A DNA stretch of 5,269 nt from Acidimicrobiia bacterium (GTDB lineage Bacteria; Actinomycetota; Acidimicrobiia; Acidimicrobiales; AC-14), in the NCBI GenBank assembly GCA_019243595.1, contig JAFAUA010000108.1, positions 1 through 5,269 of the forward strand, read 5' to 3'. Positions within the stretch are counted from its first letter, which is position 1; each line of letters opens with the position of its first letter. Made by a program: the position numbers and the translations under genes. Positions 1 through 5,156 of this stretch are shown piece by piece. Under the pieces are notes generated by a model that worked only from the letters and a program-made list of their open reading frames with translations, was not told the origin of the DNA and did not search any database.

Positions 1-134
1 CCGGTCTCGACGAAGCTCAGGTGGCGGGTCGACACCTCGGCCTCGACCGAGAGCTCGAGCTGGCTCAGACGCCGGCGCTGCCGCCAGTCGCGCAACAACC
101 CGCCGACACCGGTCACGGGCGCGGTAATCGTCAT
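1..134 (-). CDS. MmyB-like helix-turn-helix (XRE family) transcriptional regulator, N-terminal part
   Basis: The minus strand is open from an ATG at 134 to the left edge, giving the first 44 residues of a longer protein. After about ten residues it reads LLRDWRQRRRLSQLELS and then STRHLSFVETG. This is the typical N-terminal HTH of MmyB-like regulators, in which the second helix and recognition helix precede the conserved S-F-V-E-x-G. Members normally continue for about 200 more residues with a ligand-sensing domain, which lies outside the window. No Shine-Dalgarno precedes the ATG; a TACCGT hexamer ends 7 nt upstream, so a leaderless transcript is plausible. The gene is divergent from the SnoaL-like gene with 110 bp between starts, an arrangement in which such regulators often control the neighbour and themselves (inference). 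The family call is firm; the ligand is unknown. Confidence 0.85.
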   Translation of the reverse strand, partial: MTITAPVTGVGGLLRDWRQRRRLSQLELSVEAEVSTRHLSFVET

Positions 135-141
135 GGTGTCG

Positions 142-147
142 ACGGTA
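142..147 (-). promoter_or_regulatory. Candidate -10 hexamer of a leaderless promoter for the HTH regulator gene
   Basis: On the minus strand TACCGT fits TANNNT and ends 7 nt before the ATG at 134. That is the usual spacing for actinobacterial leaderless genes. A weak -35-like CGGACG lies at 165-170, 17 bp upstream. The hexamer overlaps the left arm (144-151) of an inverted repeat, so binding there could repress the regulator's own gene. This is pattern matching only. Confidence 0.3.
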
Positions 148-175
148 ACGGCGCCCGCGCCGCCCGTCCGTTACC
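144..175. promoter_or_regulatory. Inverted repeat, 8-bp arms: candidate operator
   Basis: GGTAACGG at 144-151 and CCGTTACC at 168-175 are perfect inverted copies separated by 16 bp. They lie in the divergent region between the HTH regulator and the SnoaL-like gene. The right arm is shared with a second, shorter inverted pair (171-185). The left arm overlaps the candidate -10 of the regulator gene. Autoregulation is an inference from position. Confidence 0.4.
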
Positions 176-185
176 TCTCAGGTAA
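171..185. promoter_or_regulatory. TTACC-N5-GGTAA palindrome: candidate HTH-regulator operator
   Basis: TTACC (171-175) and GGTAA (181-185) form a 15-bp interrupted palindrome, a common size for a dimeric HTH regulator site. Further GGTAA half-sites occur at 144-148 and at 123-127, the latter inside the first codons of the regulator gene. The octamer GGTAATCG occurs at both 123-130 and 181-188. The cluster is visible in the sequence; the binding protein is inferred from proximity. Confidence 0.4.
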
Positions 186-199
186 TCGCCGCCACTCCC

Positions 200-235
200 C
201 CAGTTGGCTCAAGGTCGGGGTACCAACCCAACTGG
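200..235 (+). promoter_or_regulatory. Inverted repeat reaching into the SnoaL ribosome binding site
   Basis: CCAGTTGG (200-207) and CCAACTGG (228-235) are perfect 8-bp inverted copies with a 20-nt spacer that contains GGTACC (219-224). The second arm covers the first two bases of the GGAGGAG ribosome binding site (234-240). In RNA it could form a hairpin that partly hides this site; in DNA it could be an operator. The sequence does not show which. Confidence 0.3.
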
Positions 236-240
236 AGGAG
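234..240 (+). promoter_or_regulatory. Strong ribosome binding site of the SnoaL-like gene
   Basis: GGAGGAG lies 4 nt before the GTG at 245 and fixes that start codon. It is the only strong Shine-Dalgarno seen in the window, so this gene probably has a genuine 5' leader, unlike several of its neighbours. Confidence 0.75.
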
Positions 241-244
241 CAAC

Positions 245-619
245 GTGAGCGACATCACCACCACCATCGACACCCTCTTCGCCATGTGGAACGAGGAGGA
301 CGCCGACCGCAGGATCAAGCTGGCGGCGACGGTCTTCGCCGACGACGGCCAGCTGGTCGACCCGCCACTCGAAGGCACCGGCCACGCTGGCATCAGCGAC
401 ATGGTCGCCGCCGTCCACGGCCAGTTCCCGGGCGGCCGGTTCCGCCGCACCACCGGCATTGACGCCCACCACGACACTCTCCGCTATGGCTGGGAGCTCG
501 TCGGCGCCGACGGCGCGGTCGTGACCGTCGGTCTCGATGTGGCCCAGGTCGGCGACGACGGCCGTCTTCGCCGGGTCAACGGCTTCCTCGGGCCGCTCCC
601 GGAGGAAGCCTCGGCCTGA
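245..619 (+). CDS. SnoaL-like / NTF2-fold family protein
   Basis: A 124-residue protein of the size of single-domain NTF2-like proteins. Residues about 1-60 look like the opening helices (TIDTLFAMWNEED, then LAATVFADDGQLVDPP). The middle and end alternate like the curved sheet (TLRYGWELVGADG, VVTVGLDVAQVGDDGRL, RVNGFLG). The FADDGQLVDPP segment and the final G-R-L-x-R-V-x-G-F are usual in SnoaL-like proteins, which range from polyketide cyclases to isomerases and ligand-binding proteins with no known reaction. No family-specific catalytic residues can be assigned, so the function is open. The GTG start follows a GGAGGAG site. It lies 22 bp before the isomerase/epimerase gene and is divergent from an HTH regulator that may control both. 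Confidence 0.8.
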   Translation: MSDITTTIDTLFAMWNEEDADRRIKLAATVFADDGQLVDPPLEGTGHAGISDMVAAVHGQFPGGRFRRTTGIDAHHDTLRYGWELVGADGAVVTVGLDVAQVGDDGRLRRVNGFLGPLPEEASA

Positions 620-641
620 GCGGCTCCGTAACGTTGCGGCG

Positions 642-1499
642 ATGGCCCTCGGCGCCGGTGACCTCGTGCTCTGTTCGGGGACGCTCCACCGCGACACCGG
701 CTTCCGCGAGCGGGCCGAGGCAGCGGCCGCCGGGGGCTTCGCCGCCATCTCTCTCTGGGGACGCGACTACTCCGCCGCCCGGGCCTCGGGCTTGAGCGAC
801 GCTGACATCAGGGCTCTGCTCGACGACAACGACCTCGGTGTCGCCGAGCTCGATCCGGCGTGGTGGTGGCTGCCCGGGGCCGCCGACATCGGACGCTCGA
901 TCAGACCGGAGGACGACGAACAGGGTGTGTTCGCGTACGGCGAAGACGAGCTGTTCACCATCGCCGACGCGGTCGGTGCCCGATCCGTCAACGCCGTGGA
1001 TGTGTTCGGCGGTGAGTGGAGCGTCGACGACGCGGCCGGCGCCTTTGCGTCACTCTGCGACCGGGCCGCCAACCACGGCCTGCTCGTGCACCTCGAGTTC
1101 CTACCTTGGTCGAGGGTGCCCGACCTGACGACAGCCTGGGCGATCGTGCGCCAAGCCGACAGGCCGAACGGCGGGATCACGGTCGACTCCTGGCACTTCT
1201 TCAGGGGCGACAACACCTTCGACGACCTGCGCGCAATCCCCGGGTCCCGGGTGCTCGGCATCCAGCTCGACGACGGGCCGGCCGACCCCGAGGCGAACCT
1301 GATCGAGGCGACGCTCCACGACCGCCGGCTCCCCGGTGACGGCGACTTCGAGCTCGTCGGGTTGATCGATGTTCTCCGTGCGATCGGTACCGAGGCGCCG
1401 GTCGGCGTCGAGGTGTTCTCCGACGAGCTCCACGCCCTGCCGCCGTCGGACGCGGCCCGCCGCGCCGGCGACGCGACGCGCCGACTCCTCGCCCGTTAG
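642..1499 (+). CDS. Sugar phosphate isomerase/epimerase family protein (xylose isomerase-like TIM barrel)
   Basis: A 285-residue protein of the AP endonuclease 2 / xylose isomerase-like barrel superfamily. The first strand is DLVLCSGTL (about 7-15). Likely metal ligands are E152 in HLEFLPW, D182 with H185 in VDSWHFFRG, Q208 in GIQLDDGP and E257 in VEVFSDE. Typical epimerases use Glu, Asp, His, Glu; the Gln at the third position is, from memory, common in one branch of the family. The substrate cannot be told: sugars, inositol derivatives and dehydroshikimate are all used by relatives. I chose the ATG at 642 because it directly precedes the first barrel strand. The same frame is open further upstream (to 537) but would overlap the SnoaL-like gene with no family-like sequence. 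No clear Shine-Dalgarno is present, so translation may be coupled to the upstream gene 22 bp away. Its TAG overlaps the stop of the convergent phosphoesterase gene. Confidence 0.85.
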   Translation: MALGAGDLVLCSGTLHRDTGFRERAEAAAAGGFAAISLWGRDYSAARASGLSDADIRALLDDNDLGVAELDPAWWWLPGAADIGRSIRPEDDEQGVFAYGEDELFTIADAVGARSVNAVDVFGGEWSVDDAAGAFASLCDRAANHGLLVHLEFLPWSRVPDLTTAWAIVRQADRPNGGITVDSWHFFRGDNTFDDLRAIPGSRVLGIQLDDGPADPEANLIEATLHDRRLPGDGDFELVGLIDVLRAIGTEAPVGVEVFSDELHALPPSDAARRAGDATRRLLAR

Positions 1500-1987
1500 A
1501 GCGGCACGATCTCCCGCCGGACGACCGCACCGGCCGAAACTTCGAGGACGCCGTAGGTGCAGCGCGGCTGGCGCCGCCGTTCGGTCGGCGACCCCGGGTT
1601 GAACAGCAGCTGCCCGTCGACGCCTTCCTCGTTCCACGGGATGTGGCTGTGGCCGAAGACGACGACGTCGGCGTCGGGAAATCGACGGTGCATGCGCCTG
1701 GCGCGGCCGTCTCGCGCACCGCTGTCGTGGACCATGGCGACGCGCACTCCCTCGACGTCGAACGACAGCTCGACGGGCAGCGCCTCCTCGAGGCCGACGT
1801 CGTTGTTGCCGAGCACGGCTTTGACCGGCGCGTAGCGCGCCAGGTCCTCGAGCACCCCGTCACTCACGAGATCGCCCGCGTGAAGAACGAGGTCGGCGTC
1901 GTCGAGAGCGTCGTAGACGGCGTCGGGAAGGCGCCGCTTGCCACCTCGCCGGATGTGGGTGTCGGAGAGCACGATCACGCGCGACAC
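1496..1987 (-). CDS. YfcE/MJ0936-type metallophosphoesterase
   Basis: A 163-residue calcineurin-like phosphoesterase, the full length for the YfcE family. The metal-binding series is complete: D9 and H11 in LSDTH, D39 in HAGDL, N61 in LGNND, H87 in MVHDSG, and H113/H115 in FGHSH, followed by FNPGS. These enzymes hold two metal ions and cleave phosphodiesters; the natural substrate is usually unknown. The VHDSG segment replaces the more common H-G at this position. The GTG at 1987 gives MSRVIVLSDTH; a second GTG at 1978 would start just before the first strand and cannot be excluded. No Shine-Dalgarno is seen. The start lies 19 bp from the divergent HhH-PHP gene, and the stop overlaps the stop of the isomerase gene. 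A role linked to the neighbouring repair genes is possible but unsupported. Confidence 0.9.
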   Translation of the reverse strand: MSRVIVLSDTHIRRGGKRRLPDAVYDALDDADLVLHAGDLVSDGVLEDLARYAPVKAVLGNNDVGLEEALPVELSFDVEGVRVAMVHDSGARDGRARRMHRRFPDADVVVFGHSHIPWNEEGVDGQLLFNPGSPTERRRQPRCTYGVLEVSAGAVVRREIVPL

Positions 1988-2006
1988 GCCGTTAGCCTGC
2001 CCGATC
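1988..2006. promoter_or_regulatory. Nineteen-base divergent promoter region, possibly one bidirectional leaderless promoter
   Basis: The starts of two divergent genes are separated by only these bases. On the plus strand TAGCCT (1993-1998) fits TANNNT and ends 8 nt before the GTG at 2007. On the minus strand CAGGCT (1999-1994) has the key A and T exactly at -11 and -7 if transcription starts on the GTG at 1987. Both genes lack a Shine-Dalgarno, so leaderless transcripts from overlapping -10 elements would explain the layout. No convincing -35 was found for either. Confidence 0.35.
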
Positions 2007-3020
2007 GTGGACCCTGCCGAAGCCCTCGAGCGCATCGGGCACCTTCTCGAGCGCGCCCGCGAGCCGACGTACCGGGTACGCGCCTTCCGCGGTGCGGCTG
2101 CGGCGATCGAGGGCATGAGCGTCGAGCAGATCCAGGCCCTGGCCGACCAGAACAAGCTGCGCGAGCTCCCGGGAGTCGGTCCCAAGACCGAGCGGGTGAT
2201 CCGCGAAGCGCTGGGCGGCCAGGAGCCCGAGTACCTGAAGAAGCTCCTGAAGGAGGCGCCGGCGCCGGGTGAAGGCCTCGAGAAGGGCGACCCCATCCGC
2301 GCCGCTCTGAAGGGTGACTGCCACACTCACTCGGACTGGTCCGACGGCGGCAGCCCTATCGACGTCATGGCTCGCACGGCGCGCGACCTGGGTCACGAGT
2401 ACATGGTGCTCACCGACCATTCGCCTCGTCTCAAGGTCGCCAGCGGCCTGTCGCCGGAGCGCCTGCGTGAACAGCTGAAGCTGGTCGACGAGATCAACAA
2501 GGAGCTCGCCCCGTTTCGCATCCTCAAGGGCATCGAGGTCGACATCAACCTGGACGGCACGCTCGACCAGGAACCCGAGCTCCTCGACCAGCTCGACGTC
2601 GTCGTCGCCAGCGTGCACTCCAAGCTGCGCATGGATGAGGAAGAGATGACGCCCCGGATGATCAAGGCGGTCTCCAATCCCCACGTGAACATCCTCGGCC
2701 ACTGCACCGGCCGCCTGGTCGTCGGCCGGGGCCGCCCCGAGTCCCAGTTCGACGCCGACGCCGTGTTCGCGGCGTGCGCCGAGCACGACACCGCGGTCGA
2801 GATCAACAGCAGACCCGAGCGCCTCGACCCGCCCCGGCGGCTGCTGAAGAAGGCGGTCGACGCGGGGTGCAAGGTCTCCATCGACACCGACGCCCACGCC
2901 CCCGGTCAGCTCGAGTGGCAGGTCTATGGGTGCGCCCGGGCCGCCGACTGCGAGGTGCCGCTCGAGATCATCGTCAACACATGGTCGGCCGATGAGTTGG
3001 TGGCCTGGGCCAAGTCGTAG
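2007..3020 (+). CDS. HhH-PHP protein: polymerase-X-like N-terminal domain joined to a PHP phosphoesterase
   Basis: A 337-residue protein. Residues 3-85 resemble the 8-kDa domain of X-family DNA polymerases: a helical start (EALERIGHLLERA, YRVRAFRGAAAAI) and a helix-hairpin-helix LPGVGPKTERVI at 54-65. The polymerase palm is absent. Residues about 100-337 form a PHP domain with the metal ligands in place: H106 and H108 (CHTHS), H138 (TDHS), E177 (GIEVDI), H204 (SVHS), H232 (GHCTGR), D295 and H297 (DTDAHA). Bacterial PolX PHP domains have 3'-5' exonuclease and AP-endonuclease activity, so an end-cleaning role in repair is likely. Full PolX proteins have about 570 residues; the short form is, from memory, common in actinobacteria. 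GTG 2007 starts the family sequence; the frame extends to an ATG at 1938, but those 23 residues look unlike the family and overlap the divergent gene. The ligase gene follows after 6 bp. Confidence 0.9.
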   Translation: MDPAEALERIGHLLERAREPTYRVRAFRGAAAAIEGMSVEQIQALADQNKLRELPGVGPKTERVIREALGGQEPEYLKKLLKEAPAPGEGLEKGDPIRAALKGDCHTHSDWSDGGSPIDVMARTARDLGHEYMVLTDHSPRLKVASGLSPERLREQLKLVDEINKELAPFRILKGIEVDINLDGTLDQEPELLDQLDVVVASVHSKLRMDEEEMTPRMIKAVSNPHVNILGHCTGRLVVGRGRPESQFDADAVFAACAEHDTAVEINSRPERLDPPRRLLKKAVDAGCKVSIDTDAHAPGQLEWQVYGCARAADCEVPLEIIVNTWSADELVAWAKS

Positions 3021-3026
3021 AAGGCG

Positions 3027-4094
3027 ATGAAGCTTCCCGTCAATCCCCCCGTCAAGCCCATGCTGGCCAAGCTGTCCCGCGACCTCCCCGACGGCGACAG
3101 CTACCTCTACGAGCCGAAGTGGGACGGCTTCCGTTGCATCGTCTTCCGCGATGGCGACCAGGTCACCCTCGGCAGCCGCAACGAGAAGCCGATGGACCGC
3201 TACTTCCCCGAGCTGTGCGACACGCTGCGGGCGAACCTTCCCGAGCGCTGCGTCGTCGACGGCGAGATCGTCATCGCCGCCGACCACGGTCTCGACTTCG
3301 ACGCCCTGCAGCAGCGCATCCACCCCGCCGCCTCGCGGGTGAAGAAGCTGGCGGCCGAGACGCCGTCGTCGTTCGTGGCCTTCGACCTCCTGGCGCTCGA
3401 CGACGACGACCTGCGCGAGACGCCGTTCGCCAAGCGGCGGGCGCAGCTCGAGAAGCTCGGCAAGAGGTTCAAGCCGCCGATGTACATCACGCCGCTGACC
3501 GACGACGTGAAGGTGGCGGGCGACTGGTTCACGCGCTTTGAGGGCGCGGGCCTCGACGGCGTCGTCGTGAAGCGCAAGGACCTCCACTACTGCGAGGACC
3601 AGCGGGTGATGCTGAAGGTGAAACACCAGCGCACATGCGACTGCGTGGTCGGCGGCTTCCGCTGGCACAAGAGCGGTGGCGTGATCGGATCGCTGCTGCT
3701 TGGTCTCTACGACGACGAGGGCCACCTGCACCACGTCGGCGTGGCGGGCGCATTCACGATGGCTCGCCGCAAGGAGCTGGTCGACGAGCTGGCTCTGTAC
3801 CGGGAGAACGCCCTCGAGGGCCATCCCTGGGGCGAGTGGGTCGAAGCCATGACCGCCTCGGGCGGCCGCCAGCCCGGCGGGCTGAGCCGGTGGAGCCAGG
3901 GCAAGGACATGTCATGGGAGCCGGTGCGGGCCGAGCTGGTGTGCGAGGTCTCCTATGAGCACATGCAGGGCGACCGCTTCCGTCACGCCGCCCACTTCCA
4001 GCGCTGGCGTCCCGACCGCGAGCCCGAGTCGTGCACCTACGACCAGCTCGAGGTCGTCGTCCCCCACGAGCTGGCCGACGTCTTCGGCGCCTGA
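3027..4094 (+). CDS. ligC: ATP-dependent DNA ligase LigC
   Basis: A 355-residue ligase with the length and sequence of mycobacterial LigC, including the N-terminal LPVNPPVKPMLAK. Motif I is EPKWDGFR with the AMP-accepting K31 and R36. R51 lies in SRNEKP, E80 in VDGEIV, and D120 in FVAFDLL. Motif IV is GLDGVVVK (D177-K182), and K197/K199 lie in MLKVKH. From about residue 200 an OB-fold follows and ends in RFRHAAHFQRWRPDR, the motif VI region. The enzyme seals nicks using ATP; mycobacterial LigC acts in base-excision-type repair with a primase-polymerase. No polymerase or Ku gene is visible here, unlike a LigD-type end-joining locus. The ATG lies 6 bp after the HhH-PHP stop, and its own TGA is followed 1 bp later by the SDR start, so translation is probably coupled. 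Confidence 0.95.
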   Translation: MKLPVNPPVKPMLAKLSRDLPDGDSYLYEPKWDGFRCIVFRDGDQVTLGSRNEKPMDRYFPELCDTLRANLPERCVVDGEIVIAADHGLDFDALQQRIHPAASRVKKLAAETPSSFVAFDLLALDDDDLRETPFAKRRAQLEKLGKRFKPPMYITPLTDDVKVAGDWFTRFEGAGLDGVVVKRKDLHYCEDQRVMLKVKHQRTCDCVVGGFRWHKSGGVIGSLLLGLYDDEGHLHHVGVAGAFTMARRKELVDELALYRENALEGHPWGEWVEAMTASGGRQPGGLSRWSQGKDMSWEPVRAELVCEVSYEHMQGDRFRHAAHFQRWRPDREPESCTYDQLEVVVPHELADVFGA

Positions 4095-4095
4095 A

Positions 4096-4860
4096 ATGGG
4101 GCGGCTCGACGGCGAGGTGGCGCTCGTCACCGGGTCGACGACATCGGAGATCGGCACCGAGATCGCGCGCCTGTTCGCGGCGGAGGGCGCGTCGGTGGTT
4201 GTGACCGGTCGCAACGCCGAGCGCGGGGCGGCTGTCGTCGAGAGCTGTCAGGGCCGCGCCGCATTCATCGCCGCCGACCTGAGCGAAGCGGAGGCCGCGT
4301 CGCATCTCGTCGACGCGACCGTCGAGCGCTTCGGATCGCTGACCGTGCTCGTCAACAACGCGGTGAACACGAGCACCAAGGACGGGCCGGTCGCCGACGT
4401 GGCCGATGAGGCATGGACCCGGATTCTCGAGGTCGACGTCGTGGCCGTCGCCCGGCTCTGCCGGGCCGCCATTCCCGTGATGGCCGGCGCCGGACACGGG
4501 TCGATCGTCAACATCTCGTCACGCGCCGGCCAGCGCGGCTCCCCCGGCTATGCGGTCTACGCCGCCAGCAAAGGCGCCCTTGACGCCCTGACGCGCTCGA
4601 TCGCCGTCGACTACGCCAAGCAAGGGATCCGCTGCAACACCGTGAGCCCCGGCTACATCCTCAGCGAGCGCCGTGACGCCGACCTCTCCGACGAGCGTCG
4701 GGAGCGGCTGGAGGCCATGCACCTCACGCGCCTGGGCGAGCCCCGCGACGTGGCCTATGGCGCGCTCTATCTCGCCAGCCGCGAGTCGGAGTTCGTCACG
4801 GGCATCCTGCTCCCCGTCGACGGCGGCAGCTCCACGGCTCGGGCCCGTACCCTGGGATAG
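4096..4860 (+). CDS. Short-chain dehydrogenase/reductase (SDR) family oxidoreductase
   Basis: A 254-residue classical SDR. The Rossmann start is VALVTGSTTSEIG (8-20), followed by NNA at 87-89 and the catalytic S142, Y155 and K159 (YAASK) with the correct 13-residue spacing. The SPGYI segment and the VDGGSS near the end are typical. R39, just after the second strand, suggests NADP(H). Two positions are unusual: the glycine-rich loop has one extra residue and no middle glycine, and D114 stands where most members have the fourth catalytic residue Asn. The substrate is unknown. The ATG at 4096 is 1 bp after the ligase stop and begins exactly at the family N-terminus; the same open frame upstream lies within the ligase gene. 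A role in DNA repair is not evident, so it may simply share the transcript. Confidence 0.9.
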   Translation: MGRLDGEVALVTGSTTSEIGTEIARLFAAEGASVVVTGRNAERGAAVVESCQGRAAFIAADLSEAEAASHLVDATVERFGSLTVLVNNAVNTSTKDGPVADVADEAWTRILEVDVVAVARLCRAAIPVMAGAGHGSIVNISSRAGQRGSPGYAVYAASKGALDALTRSIAVDYAKQGIRCNTVSPGYILSERRDADLSDERRERLEAMHLTRLGEPRDVAYGALYLASRESEFVTGILLPVDGGSSTARARTLG

Positions 4861-5156
4861 ATGCCCGACACCTGGCGCTGCGAATGCGGCTACACGAATC
4901 TCGGCTCCAAGACGTGCCTCGTCTGCCGGCGGCCGCGCCAGGCAGTGCCGCCCCCGGCGCCGAGGCGCACATCGATGAGCCCCCGCCGCGGGTGGAGCAG
5001 AAGCCGGTCGAGAAGAGGGCGGTGCAGAAGAGGACCGCCAAGGCGAAGCCGGTCGCCAAGAAGCAGGCCGCGAAGGCGAAGCCGGTCGCCAAGAAGCAGG
5101 CCGCGAAGGCGAAGCCGGTCGCCAAGAAGCGACCGGCTCGCAAGAAGCCGACTTAG
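4861..5156 (+). CDS. Small zinc-ribbon protein with a Lys/Ala/Pro-rich repeat tail, reading frame broken
   Basis: The ATG follows directly on the SDR stop. The first frame reads WRCECGYTN, then C19-x2-C22. With W5, C7, C9 and N13 this resembles a shortened RanBP2-type zinc ribbon (W-x-C, C, N, C-x2-C). Near 4951-4956 the natural coding frame changes by -1. The new frame continues AEAHIDEPPPRVEQKP, then three 11-residue repeats of the form AAKAKPVAKKQ, and ends PARKKPT with TAG at 5154-5156. The tail frame has G/C third positions and common codons. The first frame, read onward to 5205, becomes an Arg/Ser string rich in rare AGA codons and runs into the opposite gene. One extra C in the run 4951-4955 would give a single 98-residue protein. 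The basic tail resembles HU or histone H1 tails, so nucleic-acid binding is likely. It could be a sequencing error, a broken gene, or a frameshifted product. Confidence 0.6.
5034..5132 (+). repeat. Three 33-bp tandem repeats encoding the Lys/Ala/Pro tail
   Basis: Units lie at 5034-5066, 5067-5099 and 5100-5132. Each encodes 11 residues of the pattern (T/A)AKAKPVAKK(Q/R). Units 2 and 3 differ only in their last two bases. Unit 1 differs from unit 2 at three bases near its start (codons 1-2). A 25-bp core is identical in all three. Identity at synonymous positions points to recent duplication or gene conversion and a likely variable copy number between strains. Confidence 0.9.

Noticed and set aside
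1643..2272. A 209-codon plus-strand frame across the phosphoesterase gene
   Set aside because: It is antisense to a complete metallophosphoesterase, has no recognisable motif and runs into the start of the HhH-PHP gene in another frame.
1992..3824. A 610-codon open frame on the minus strand opposite the HhH-PHP and ligase genes
   Set aside because: It is antisense to two genes with complete family motifs. Its sequence is a low-information string of Val, Leu, Arg, Asp and His typical of high-GC shadow frames.
3027..4094. LigD-type non-homologous end-joining locus
   Set aside because: The ligase has no primase or 3'-phosphoesterase domain fused to it and there is no Ku gene in the window; it matches stand-alone LigC.
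5034..5132. Tandem 33-bp repeats as a possible CRISPR array
   Set aside because: The units are directly adjacent with no spacers, keep the reading frame and encode a regular peptide.
4796..5143. Minus-strand frame with repeated hydrophobic FAFAACFLATG segments, resembling membrane helices
   Set aside because: It is the antisense shadow of the 33-bp repeats and overlaps both the SDR and the zinc-ribbon gene, with no ribosome binding site or family match.
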